Shown here piece by piece: positions 18,342 through 25,751 of a stretch of 64,000 nt of DNA (position 1 is the first letter of the stretch; the number at the start of each line of letters is the position of its first letter). A program made the position numbers and the translations under genes. Source of the stretch: Paenibacillus uliginis N3/975 (lineage in GTDB: Bacteria > Bacillota > Bacilli > Paenibacillales > Paenibacillaceae). The stretch spans positions 636,837-700,836 of the forward strand of contig NZ_LT840184.1 of NCBI RefSeq assembly GCF_900177425.1. The letters are read 5' to 3'. The notes under the pieces were generated by a model that was not told the DNA's origin, made no database searches, and was given only the letters and a program-made list of their open reading frames with translations.

Positions 18342-18394
18342 AAGCGATGAGCCTAAGTGATTGATATTATTCTATAACTTGGAGGAATTTGCAG

Positions 18395-18955
18395 ATGAAA
18401 ATCGTAGCTTTAGTCGGGAGCACCCGTAACAACTCCTACAACCTGAGATTGGCACAATATGTGCAGAATAAATATCAGGAGCAGTTGAATGTTGAAATTT
18501 TGAACCTGAAGGAAATTCCTTTTTATGATCAGGATATCGAGGTTAACCCTCCAGCAGCGGTGAAGGAGCTTGCTCATAAAGTGGCTGAAGCGGATGCTGT
18601 ATTGTGGGTCACACCTGAATATAACTACTCTATTCCGGGTGTACTGAAAAATGCGATTGATTGGCTGTCACGCGGTGAGCGTGTGCTCGTAGGTAAACCT
18701 TCCTGGATTATGGGAGCTTCCATGGGAGGTTTGGGTACCGTTCGCGCGCAGCAGCATTTGCGTGATATTCTGTTCTCGCCAGGTGTTTCCTCTCCGCTGC
18801 TGCCAGGAAACGAAGTGTATGTCGGTCTGGTTCACGAGAAGATTGATGAAGAAGGAAATTTAAATCATGAAGCAACCGAGCTGTTCCTGGATGTAGTTGT
18901 TAACAACTTTGTGAAGTGGATGAAACAGCAGGAGGCAGCTAGCGCGGTTAAGTAA
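18395..18955 (+). CDS. NAD(P)H-dependent FMN reductase (azoreductase/quinone reductase type)
   Basis: A 186-aa flavodoxin-fold protein. The phosphate-binding loop 'GSTRNNSYN' at residues 8-16, 'TPEYNYSIPGVLKNAIDWLS' near residue 72 and the 'MGASMGGLGT' segment near 108 are the FMN-binding signatures of the NADPH-dependent FMN reductase family. Members reduce quinones, azo dyes, chromate or free flavin in the cytoplasm. The ATG at 18395 lies nine bases after GGAGG; a TTG six bases earlier is less likely. The gene has its own promoter (18313-18341) and a terminator at 18979. It follows a drug-efflux regulator gene but is probably independent of it. Confidence 0.88.
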   Translation: MKIVALVGSTRNNSYNLRLAQYVQNKYQEQLNVEILNLKEIPFYDQDIEVNPPAAVKELAHKVAEADAVLWVTPEYNYSIPGVLKNAIDWLSRGERVLVGKPSWIMGASMGGLGTVRAQQHLRDILFSPGVSSPLLPGNEVYVGLVHEKIDEEGNLNHEATELFLDVVVNNFVKWMKQQEAASAVK

Positions 18956-18978
18956 ATATAGCGACATTTATGTACCAT

Positions 18979-19005
18979 GGGGACCCTTTGCAGGGTCCTT
19001 TCTGT
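18979..19005 (+). terminator. intrinsic terminator of the reductase gene
   Basis: GGGACCC-TTTGCA-GGGTCC followed by TTTCTGTTTG. Confidence 0.8.
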
Positions 19006-19096
19006 TTGTTATGAGAATAAAACGTTGAGAACATGTGCAAACGGGTAATATAAAGGATAAGTAACAATCTTTGTGAATACAAAAGGAGCTGATCGT

Positions 19097-19174
19097 GTGA
19101 ACCGAAACTGTTTATCGATTTTCTTAAAGGAAATAGGGCCTGTGATTTATCAGGCTGAAGTTCGTATACGATGA
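19097..19174 (+). CDS. 25-codon leader peptide coupled to the UPF0316 gene
   Basis: A short frame starts at GTG 19097, nine bases after AAAGGAG (19082-19088), and runs for 25 codons to a TGA that overlaps the ATG of the next gene (ATGA at 19171-19174). The next gene has no good ribosome site of its own, so ribosomes finishing this leader probably restart there. The peptide (starting MNRNCLSIFLKEIG) resembles nothing I recognise. Alternatively it is only a translational device, or the true start of the next gene was displaced by a frameshift; the tidy ATGA overlap favours coupling. Confidence 0.55.
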   Translation: MNRNCLSIFLKEIGPVIYQAEVRIR

Positions 19175-19701
19175 TTTCAATTGCTCTTATCGGTTCCATC
19201 ATTGGAATTAACGTCGTATATGTATCTATCTTCACGCTTCGGTTGATCTTGATGATTAAAGGAAGAAGAGGCTTGGCTTCTTTTCTGTCCATGATTGAGG
19301 TTTTTGTCTATCTGATGGGTTTGAATCTCGTTTTGCAAAATGTGGACAACCCTTTTAATATGGCCGCCTATTGCCTTGGATTTGGCTTGGGTGTGTACAT
19401 AGGAAGCCTTATAGAAGAATATTTGGCGCTAGGTTACCTTGTCGTTCAGGTTTTTGTAGATTCACTGGAGATGGAGCTGCCATCCAAGCTGCGTGAAAAA
19501 GGATATGGCGTCACATCGTGGACGGCTGACGGTAAAGATGGAAAGCGGCTTGTATTACAGGTACTGGTAAAAAGAAATAATGAAAGACGATTAATGGAAA
19601 CACTGAAAAAGCTGTCACCGCATGCTTTCATCATTTCCCATGAGCCTAAAAGTTTTAAAGGCGGCTTCTGGGTTAGACTTACGGAAGGACGCAGATCATG
19701 A
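19171..19701 (+). CDS. UPF0316 family membrane protein (DUF5698-DUF2179)
   Basis: The 176-aa protein has two to three membrane segments in residues 1-80, containing 'NVVYVSIFTLRLILMIKGRR' and the glycine-rich 'CLGFGLGVYIGSLIEEYLALG', followed by a soluble DUF2179-like domain (about 95-172) with 'GYGVTSW', 'VKRNNERRLMETL' and a terminal 'GGFW'. This domain order is that of UPF0316 proteins such as B. subtilis YebE. Function is unknown; the soluble domain also occurs in putative ligand-binding membrane proteins. Translation probably depends on the upstream 25-codon leader. Confidence 0.82.
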   Translation: MISIALIGSIIGINVVYVSIFTLRLILMIKGRRGLASFLSMIEVFVYLMGLNLVLQNVDNPFNMAAYCLGFGLGVYIGSLIEEYLALGYLVVQVFVDSLEMELPSKLREKGYGVTSWTADGKDGKRLVLQVLVKRNNERRLMETLKKLSPHAFIISHEPKSFKGGFWVRLTEGRRS

Positions 19702-19791
19702 GCATGAACGAATTATAAACCGATACAGTTCCAATCGGCGGCTCTATATCGTAGAATAAAGAGTGTACTATCATAAAGGAGTGTGGGAACG

Positions 19792-20037
19792 ATGGCTCGT
19801 ACTAAAACTCAAAAGGCCATCCGCAAAGCGGATCGTGCCGGTAGCTGGTGTGCTGTAAGTATACGTAAGACGAATAAGGATTATGGTGCTCTGTCACAAC
19901 ATGTGAGAGTAAAGCCGACGAAACAGGAACAATTACAGAAGATCAAACACAAAAAGCGGATCGGAGACGATGGCGCTTTTTTTATTTATATGGATGTCGC
20001 TTTGCACTTCCCCAAGACTACTGCTATAGTACGCTAG
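19792..20037 (+). CDS. small basic hypothetical protein (MARTKTQ-type)
   Basis: An 81-aa product whose first 55 residues are very basic ('MARTKTQKAIRKADRAG', 'KIKHKKR') and look conserved; similar short MART-starting proteins occur in bacilli, but I cannot name a function. The ATG at 19792 follows AAAGGAG by ten bases. The last 25 residues (from about residue 57) are hydrophobic and are encoded by a sequence that also forms a hairpin with a T-run (19951-19985), which looks like a terminator. The original stop codon may have been lost so that the frame now reads through the terminator. Confidence 0.6.
   Translation: MARTKTQKAIRKADRAGSWCAVSIRKTNKDYGALSQHVRVKPTKQEQLQKIKHKKRIGDDGAFFIYMDVALHFPKTTAIVR
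19951..19985 (+). terminator. terminator-like hairpin inside the 3' end of the 81-aa gene
   Basis: AAAAGCG and CGCTTTT frame a GATCGGAGACGATGG loop and are followed by seven T. It overlaps coding sequence, which is unusual. Confidence 0.4.
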
Positions 20038-20067
20038 AGAGGTTAGTCTTTAAGATGGAGGGGCTTT

Positions 20068-20724
20068 ATGGCAAAGCAAAAATACTATGTTGTATGGGTG
20101 GGAAATCAGCCTGGAGTATATACAAGTTGGAGTGACTGCCAGCTGCAGGTAAACCAGTACAACGGAGCAAAATTTAAAGCTTTTGAATCGAAGGCAGAAG
20201 CCGAAAAGGCATATGCACAAGGCTGGAAAAGCTTCTGGGGGCAGCAATCTCAAGGGGGATCGGGTGCAGGCTCAAAACCGAAGAAAAACCGTACGACTGC
20301 CCCAGAGGAGCCTGGCGAAATCGATTATGACAGTATTTCCGTTGATGTCGGTACTCACGGAAATCCCGGGCCGGTGGAGTATAAAGGTGTGGATACCCAA
20401 ACCGGAGATGTTATATTTTCCTGCGGTCCCATTCAGAAAGGGACAAATAATCTAGGTGAGTTCCTCGCCATCGTTCATGCTCTAGCCTATTTGAAGAAGA
20501 TCGGCAGTACGAAGACCGTCTATAGTGATTCAGTGAACGCTATGAAATGGGTCAGACAGAAAAAGGCTGTCTCCACACTGCCGCGGGATGCGTCAACCAA
20601 GGAAATATGGGATCTGGTAGACCGCGCGGAACATTGGCTGAGGAATAATTCTTATCCAAATAAAGTGTTGAAATGGCAGACGAAGAGCTGGGGAGAGATC
20701 AAAGCCGATTATGGACGCAAGTAA
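20068..20724 (+). CDS. rnhA: ribonuclease H (viroplasmin N-domain + RNase HI domain)
   Basis: This 218-aa protein has an N-terminal viroplasmin/RHBD domain (residues 4-48, 'YYVVWVGNQPGVYTSWSDC') that binds RNA-DNA hybrids, a Gly/Ser/Lys linker, and a catalytic RNase H domain. The catalytic acidic residues are D93 ('SVDVGTHGNPGP'), E131 ('LGEFLAIVHA'), D154 ('YSDSVNAMKW') and D214 ('KADYGRK'). The catalytic half closely resembles the structurally studied B. halodurans RNase H. The enzyme removes RNA from RNA-DNA hybrids. The ATG at 20068 follows GGAGGGG. It lies 500 bp before a cluster of DnaA boxes; whether that is meaningful is unknown. Confidence 0.92.
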   Translation: MAKQKYYVVWVGNQPGVYTSWSDCQLQVNQYNGAKFKAFESKAEAEKAYAQGWKSFWGQQSQGGSGAGSKPKKNRTTAPEEPGEIDYDSISVDVGTHGNPGPVEYKGVDTQTGDVIFSCGPIQKGTNNLGEFLAIVHALAYLKKIGSTKTVYSDSVNAMKWVRQKKAVSTLPRDASTKEIWDLVDRAEHWLRNNSYPNKVLKWQTKSWGEIKADYGRK

Positions 20725-20782
20725 AGCGTTCATGCACAGTTTATCCCCTGCTTGTGTGTAAATAGTTGAATAAATATACCCG

Positions 20783-20814
20783 AACGCTCCGGAATTAACC
20801 CGGGGTGTTTTTTT
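20783..20814 (+). terminator. intrinsic terminator after RNase H gene
   Basis: AACGCTCCGG pairs with CCGGGGTGTT (G-U pairs allowed), followed by a run of seven T. Confidence 0.8.
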
Positions 20815-20916
20815 ATGCACATGTGGATTAAATGGGGGGAAATCTATTTTTTGAAACATAAGGATCTGCTGTTCATAATATATGATGCGGCCTGCTCGGA
20901 AGGAGGATGATCCGCT

Positions 20917-21087
20917 CTGAAAAAGGTAAAAGTAAAAGCAATTATCCAAAGGAGGCCATCAGCTGCTAACTTAAAGCAATTAGCCTTTTTTGCCGCTGTA
21001 TTGCTGGTCATCGCTGCATTAATAGGATTGTACATTGCGTGGGTCGAGTTAAATACTCCCGGTGCGACGGGAGAGCTGATTATTTAG
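20917..21087 (+). CDS. 56-aa single-pass membrane protein with CTG start
   Basis: The frame is closed by TGA at 20908-20910 and runs from there to TAG at 21085. The only initiator with a ribosome site is CTG 20917, ten bases after a perfect AAGGAGG (20900-20906); no ATG, GTG or TTG lies before the membrane segment. The peptide has a very basic N-terminus ('KKVKVKAIIQRRPS'), one strongly hydrophobic helix (about residues 24-41) and a short outside tail ('WVELNTPGATGELII'). This is a convincing membrane topology (N-in). Function unknown. A competing ATG at 20907 in another frame would give only 20 codons and sits directly on the ribosome site. Confidence 0.6.
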   Translation: MKKVKVKAIIQRRPSAANLKQLAFFAAVLLVIAALIGLYIAWVELNTPGATGELII

Positions 21088-21194
21088 ACAATAAGTTTGG
21101 CAAGTGTCTCAAAAATTTAGCTTGGGTGCCGGGAATCAAGAGATTGGTTTCCGGCTAAGCTGCTAGATACCTGCGGAATTACATGAGGTGGATA

Positions 21195-21878
21195 TGTGAA
21201 TAAGTATTTTCAGATTAAGCGTATACACAAAGTTATGAACATCTTCGGGAGTCTGCTGTGATAAATAATCTGTTTTTGGACGTAGTTATACAGAGTTTGT
21301 GAACACAATGTGGAAAACATGTGGGATAACTTCCGAAGAAACAGCAAATAAAGCTCCAATTTGGGATAACCCAAGGAGTTTATTTAGATTTGACGCTGAT
21401 GCTGTGGATAAGCCTAACGGCATCATTTTTATTATACACAAGTTTATGAACATATTAGAAATTTGCAGGAAAGATATTAGAATAACATGCCTTCCGGGTA
21501 TGTGCAACCAAAATGTTATCCCCATATGGTAATTTCGGCCGGGTGGCAAACATTTATCCTTAAGGTATACATAAGGCAATTGCAGCTTTTTTGGAGAGGG
21601 ACAGTAACCTGGAAGTATAGACGGCGGTGCTTGGAGAATCCGAACACGGTCTTACCGAAGGAGAAGCTGAATAAGACGGATGTATTAATCTGGTGGGAGC
21701 ATATTGCCCATTATATGGTGACGAGGTGGTTGAGCGAGTCCGTTTGTGGGACCTGGACGGTATGGGGTTAATTGTACTTCATTCCGGCACCGGATGAGCT
21801 GGTGTTTATCTCTTGGTTAGCCGGCGGGGGGAAATATTCAGAAGCGGATGTTGTATCCTGCTTATCCACAGTGGATAA
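21195..21878. promoter_or_regulatory. DnaA-box cluster with iteron-like repeats in a gene-free region
   Basis: Four exact TTATNCACA boxes are present: 21195-21203 (reverse), 21403-21411 (reverse), 21432-21440 and 21862-21870. One-mismatch copies lie at 21221-21229, 21286-21294, 21309-21317, 21516-21524 and 21870-21878. At 21221, 21286 and 21432 a DnaA-like TATACA(C/G)A is followed by a second conserved block ending in (A/G)TGAACA, giving three imperfect copies of a roughly 22-bp unit. The stretch 21088-22024 (937 bp) contains no gene I can support. There is no dnaA or dnaN here, so it is not the usual oriC; a DnaA-titrating or auxiliary replication-control site is the most economical reading. 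Confidence 0.65.
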
Positions 21879-22024
21879 ATGTGCAATTTTGAAATTTTCC
21901 ATCCTGATTCGAACAACATCCCCTCCTTATTATGGAAGCGCTCGATATTTATACAGGAACCTTGTATAATGTATCCAATTCTTAATACTGAATGATGATT
22001 ATGATTATAAAGTAGGTTGGATCA

Positions 22025-22960
22025 ATGGATAATGATAAACAGCGTCTAAGCATCGAAGCGTCAAGACTGTATTATTTGTCGGATTTCAGCCAACAGGATA
22101 TTGCCACAAGGCTTGGCGTGTCCCGTCCAACGGTCTCCCGATTGCTTCAGCATGCCAAGGAACAGGGTTATGTCCGGATCAGCATCGTTGATCCACTTGA
22201 AGATTTGGATGCGCTCGGTGAACAGGTGAAGCAGCGTTACAAGCTGGATCAGGTACTGGTCTGTTACAGTCCGCTGAATGAATACCGGGAAATACAGAAG
22301 CATATCAGTAAAAAAACAGCCGAATACTTGTATGAAACGGTGCAGGATGCCGATATCATCGGAGTAACGTGGGGAACAACCATGTATTCCGTCGCCTTGG
22401 AGCTTCAGCAAAAGCAGGTAAGAGGTGTTGAGGTTGTACAGCTGAAGGGGGGCGTAAGCCATTCCCATGTAAATACGTATGCGGCGGAAACCGTCAATCT
22501 GTTTGCAGATGCCTATCATACGATTGCTAGGTATTTGCCGCTGCCGGTCATCTTTGACAGCATTGAGGTGAAAAAGATGGTGGAGGAAGATCGGCATATC
22601 CAGCGAATCATCCAAATGGGCAAACAGGCGAACATTGCGGTCTTTACAGTGGGCACGGTACAAGAAGATACGCTTCTGTTCCGATTGGGTTATCTTAGTG
22701 AGAAAGAGCAAAAGCTGCTGCAAAGCACGGGCGCTGGAGATATCTGTTCCCGGTTTTTTGATGCTCAAGGAAACATATGCAGCGAGGTGATTAACAACCG
22801 GACCATTGGTATCGAGCTGGAGGATCTCCGGCACAAAGACAAATCCATTCTTGTTGCGGGAGGCCAGCAGAAGATTGATGCGATAAAGGCAGCCCTCATC
22901 GGAAGATATGCTAACATTTTGGTAATTGATCAATTTACGGCACAGGCGTTATTAGGTTAA
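22025..22960 (+). CDS. deoR: deoxyribonucleoside regulator DeoR (SorC family)
   Basis: The 311-aa protein has an N-terminal helix-turn-helix ('FSQQDIATRLGVSRPTVSRL', residues 20-40) and a SorC-type sugar-phosphate-binding domain ('GVTWGTTMYSVA', 'GAGDICSRFFD', 'GIELEDLR'). This is the architecture of B. subtilis DeoR, which represses the dra-nupC-pdp operon until deoxyribose-5-phosphate binds. The deoC-cdd-nupC-deoB-deoD-pdp genes lie directly downstream behind a matching operator, so the assignment is firm. It is transcribed separately: its own terminator (22981-23013) precedes the deoC promoter. The ribosome site (AGTAGGTTGG) is weak. Confidence 0.92.
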   Translation: MDNDKQRLSIEASRLYYLSDFSQQDIATRLGVSRPTVSRLLQHAKEQGYVRISIVDPLEDLDALGEQVKQRYKLDQVLVCYSPLNEYREIQKHISKKTAEYLYETVQDADIIGVTWGTTMYSVALELQQKQVRGVEVVQLKGGVSHSHVNTYAAETVNLFADAYHTIARYLPLPVIFDSIEVKKMVEEDRHIQRIIQMGKQANIAVFTVGTVQEDTLLFRLGYLSEKEQKLLQSTGAGDICSRFFDAQGNICSEVINNRTIGIELEDLRHKDKSILVAGGQQKIDAIKAALIGRYANILVIDQFTAQALLG

Positions 22961-22980
22961 TAAGGACGGTATTAATAACA

Positions 22981-23013
22981 GAGCACCTCTATCCTAGATA
23001 GAGGTGCTTTTTT
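22981..23013 (+). terminator. intrinsic terminator of deoR
   Basis: AGCACCTCTAT-CCTAG-ATAGAGGTGCT followed by six T, a perfect stem. Confidence 0.92.
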
Positions 23014-23181
23014 GTGTTGATTGTATCTGAAATGGAGCAAAGGAGCAGATTGAATATGTGTTTACGTTTTGCTGAACAGGGTATAGACATTAATATAAGG
23101 AGGATTTTTGGTTCCCAATAAATTCATGAATGATAACAAGTAAACAAGTGAAAAATGATATATATCATTGCCACAAAACCC

Positions 23182-23234
23182 CATGAACATAATTTCAATT
23201 GTTGTTTTACATATGTTCATAGCTATGATATGAT
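23182..23234 (+). promoter_or_regulatory. deo operon promoter with DeoR operator
   Basis: CATGAACATAATTTCAAT (23182-23199) matches the B. subtilis DeoR operator ATTGAACAAAATTTCAAT at 15 of 18 positions as I recall that site. The promoter follows: TTTACA (23206-23211), 17 bp, TATGAT (23229-23234). A TGTTCA half-site (23214-23219) lies between -35 and -10, and ATGAACATA/TATGTTCAT arms (23183-23191, 23212-23220) form a larger inverted repeat. The palindrome would sit at about -59 to -42, as described for B. subtilis. Confidence 0.85.
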
Positions 23235-23303
23235 GGAGCCGTTCAGAGATTTTAAGGTGTTTGAGAACGCTTTTATTAATGATAAATAAGGAGTGTCAAA
23301 CAG

Positions 23304-23969
23304 ATGAGTATAGCAGGAATGATAGATCATACGCTTCTGAAAGCGGATGCTGTGAAAGAGGATATTACGAAACTGACCGAAGAGGCGAAGAAATATAATT
23401 TTGCTTCCGTTTGTGTAAATCCGGCATGGGTTGCCTATTCAGCAGAACAGCTTGCAGGCACGAATGTAAAGGTTTGTACTGTAATTGGATTCCCTCTTGG
23501 AGCTAATACTCCGGCTGTTAAAGCTTTTGAAGCAAAGGATGCTATCGCAAACGGTGCTGATGAAGTAGACACGGTAATTAATGTTGGCGCGCTGAAGGAA
23601 AACAATGATGAGCTGGTATTGAATGATATCAAGGCTGTTGTTGATGCTGCTAATGGTAAAGCTTTGGTTAAGGTCATCATTGAGGCATGCCTTTTGACGG
23701 ATGAAGAGAAGGTTCGCGCTTGTGAGTTGGCTGTTAAAGCAGGTGCTGATTATGTTAAAACGTCTACTGGTTTTTCCACAGGCGGAGCAACAGCAGTAGA
23801 TGTAGCGCTTATGCGCAAGACGGTTGGCGATAAAGTCGGTGTGAAAGCTTCCGGCGGTGTACGCAGCCTCGAAGATATGAACAGCATGATTGAAGCCGGA
23901 GCTAGCCGAATCGGTGCAAGTTCAGGCGTGAAGATCATGGAAGGCGGACAAGATACATCATCTTATTAA
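23304..23969 (+). CDS. deoC: deoxyribose-phosphate aldolase
   Basis: The 221-aa TIM-barrel aldolase splits 2-deoxy-D-ribose 5-phosphate into glyceraldehyde 3-phosphate and acetaldehyde in the cytoplasm, the last step of deoxynucleoside breakdown. The Schiff-base lysine is K152 in 'YVKTSTGF', with K181 ('GVKASGGV') and D89 ('EVDTVIN') as the other catalytic residues. Length fits the short Bacillus-type enzyme. It is the first gene of the operon, directly behind the DeoR-controlled promoter, and starts at ATG 23304. Confidence 0.95.
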   Translation: MSIAGMIDHTLLKADAVKEDITKLTEEAKKYNFASVCVNPAWVAYSAEQLAGTNVKVCTVIGFPLGANTPAVKAFEAKDAIANGADEVDTVINVGALKENNDELVLNDIKAVVDAANGKALVKVIIEACLLTDEEKVRACELAVKAGADYVKTSTGFSTGGATAVDVALMRKTVGDKVGVKASGGVRSLEDMNSMIEAGASRIGASSGVKIMEGGQDTSSY

Positions 23970-24001
23970 ACTTATCCCTGCCGATGAAGGAGGACTAACT
24001 C

Positions 24002-24397
24002 ATGAAAGAAGAGTTGATTCAGGAAGCGATCGAAGCTAGGAAGCAGGCATATGTTCCTTATTCCGGGTTTCAGGTCGGTGCTGCAATCCAGACAGGCGGG
24101 AAGGTGTACCGGGGATGCAATGTTGAGAATGCATCCTACGGTCTCACCAACTGCGCGGAGCGCACCGCTATATTTAAAGCGGTATCCGAAGGGAATCGTA
24201 AGATTGATGCGATTGCCGTCGTAGCCGATACTGAAGGACCGGTATCCCCGTGCGGCGCCTGTCGTCAGGTGCTTGCCGAGTTTTGCGATAGTGACACTAA
24301 AATTTATTTAACTAATCTTCACGGGAACACGGAAGAGTGGAATATGTCCCAGCTGTTGCCAGGAGCATTCCAAGCGGAAGATATGGATAAAAAATAA
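24002..24397 (+). CDS. cdd: cytidine deaminase
   Basis: A 131-aa homotetramer-type cytidine/deoxycytidine deaminase that makes uridine/deoxyuridine and ammonia. Zinc ligands are C51 with the proton-shuttling E53 ('NCAERTA') and C84/C87 ('SPCGACRQ'). Substrate-binding 'GAAIQTG' and 'CNVENASYGL' are present. It lies 32 bp after deoC with GAAGGAGGA before the ATG, and supplies substrate for pyrimidine-nucleoside phosphorylase encoded in the same cluster. Confidence 0.95.
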   Translation: MKEELIQEAIEARKQAYVPYSGFQVGAAIQTGGKVYRGCNVENASYGLTNCAERTAIFKAVSEGNRKIDAIAVVADTEGPVSPCGACRQVLAEFCDSDTKIYLTNLHGNTEEWNMSQLLPGAFQAEDMDKK

Positions 24398-24432
24398 TCC
24401 ATGTGCTAGGCACAATCACTGTATCCCAATAA

Positions 24433-24446
24433 TGTAAGCGCTTAAT
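24433..24446 (+). promoter_or_regulatory. CcpA cre-like site between cdd and nupC
   Basis: TGTAAGCGCTTAAT matches the cre consensus TGWNANCGNTNWCA except at one or two 3' positions. The 115-bp cdd-nupC gap has no clear promoter, so it may act as a roadblock for glucose repression. Confidence 0.55.
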
Positions 24447-24512
24447 GAAAATAATCACTGTAATTTTCAACAACTTAGAATTTCAAAATGCTCATCAATG
24501 GGGGAACATCTC

Positions 24513-25691
24513 ATGAAATATTTAATCGCGATATTGGGGCTGCTTGTCGTATTCGGAATGGCGTTTCTGATTAGTAATGACAAGCGTAACATTCGTTACC
24601 GTCCACTGGCTGTCATGATTGTGCTGCAGTTAATTCTAGGATTTGCGCTGCTGAATACCAGCATCGGTGAATACATGGTCAAAGGTATTGCCAATACTTT
24701 TGAAGCTCTGCTCGGTTATGCAGGAGAAGGCATTAATTTTGTGTTCGGCGGTATAGCTAATGAAGGAGCGGGTCCGTTCTTCCTTAACGTGCTACTTCCG
24801 ATCGTATTCATTTCGGCATTGATCGGTATATTGCAATACATCAAGGTTCTACCGATCATTGTGAAATATATTGGTATCGTATTGAGTAAAGTTAACGGTA
24901 TGGGTAAGCTCGAATCTTATAACGCTGTGGCATCGGCGATTTTGGGACAATCGGAGGTATTTATTTCCGTTAAGAAACAGATTGCCCTTATTCCGAAACA
25001 CCGGATGTACACCTTGTGTGCCTCCGCGATGTCTACAGTTTCGATGTCCATTGTCGGAGCATACATGACGATGATCGAACCGAGATATGTTGTAACCGCG
25101 CTTGTACTCAACCTGTTTGGCGGGTTCATTATTGCTTCCATCGTGAATCCTTACACCGTGCCTAAAGAAGAGGATATTCTTGAGGTACAAGAAGATGAGA
25201 AGCAGTCCTTCTTCGAGATGCTCGGCGAATACATTATGGACGGATTCAAGGTAGCCATTACGGTTGCTGCGATGCTGCTTGGTTTTGTAGCTTTGATCGC
25301 CCTGATTAACGGCGTATTCGACGCTATCTTCGGCATCTCTTTCCAGGAAATGTTGGGATTTGTGTTTGCTCCGTTTGCTTTTGTTATGGGTGTACCTTGG
25401 AAAGAAGCCGTCGATGCCGGCAGCATCATGGCTACGAAGCTCGTATCTAACGAATTTGTGGCAATGCTGGATCTGGCTAACTTTAAAGATATGTCAGAGC
25501 GTACTATCGGTATCGTCTCCGTGTTCCTCGTATCCTTCGCGAACTTCTCCTCAATCGGTATTATTGCCGGTGCGGTAAAGGGATTGAATGAGAAACAAGG
25601 GAATGTGGTTGCCCGTTTTGGATTAAAGCTGTTGTATGGCGCAACCTTGGTAAGCGTGTTGTCCGCAACCATTGCAGGATTGTTCCTGTAA
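24513..25691 (+). CDS. nupC: concentrative nucleoside transporter (CNT family)
   Basis: A 392-aa membrane protein of the NupC/CNT family that imports nucleosides with protons or sodium. Family motifs are visible: 'FVFGGIANEGAGPFFLNVL' near residue 77, 'NAVASAILGQSEVFI' near 142 and 'ASAMSTVSMSIVGAYM' near 172. ATG 24513 is preferred over ATG 24498 because GGGGGAA lies between the two. It sits in the deo operon and provides the substrates for the phosphorylases downstream. Confidence 0.93.
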   Translation: MKYLIAILGLLVVFGMAFLISNDKRNIRYRPLAVMIVLQLILGFALLNTSIGEYMVKGIANTFEALLGYAGEGINFVFGGIANEGAGPFFLNVLLPIVFISALIGILQYIKVLPIIVKYIGIVLSKVNGMGKLESYNAVASAILGQSEVFISVKKQIALIPKHRMYTLCASAMSTVSMSIVGAYMTMIEPRYVVTALVLNLFGGFIIASIVNPYTVPKEEDILEVQEDEKQSFFEMLGEYIMDGFKVAITVAAMLLGFVALIALINGVFDAIFGISFQEMLGFVFAPFAFVMGVPWKEAVDAGSIMATKLVSNEFVAMLDLANFKDMSERTIGIVSVFLVSFANFSSIGIIAGAVKGLNEKQGNVVARFGLKLLYGATLVSVLSATIAGLFL

Positions 25692-25751
25692 AAAGCGAAT
25701 GATATTGAATAACAGAAACTTGATCGTAATCTGAAATGGGGGAATATGGAC

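Noticed and set aside
21487..21969. Two plus-strand frames of 94 and 65 codons
   Set aside because: Translations are rich in Trp/Cys/Arg and look non-coding, there is no ribosome site, and they run through DnaA boxes. Another frame here (about 21610-21850) looks faintly protein-like but has in-frame stops; at most it is a decayed gene.
21088..22024. Chromosomal origin (oriC)
   Set aside because: DnaA boxes are present, but dnaA, dnaN, recF or gyrase genes are not nearby, so a canonical oriC is not supported.
22061..22933. 290-codon open frame on the minus strand
   Set aside because: It lies wholly inside deoR in antisense; the translation has no recognisable motif and no ribosome site, while deoR is certain.
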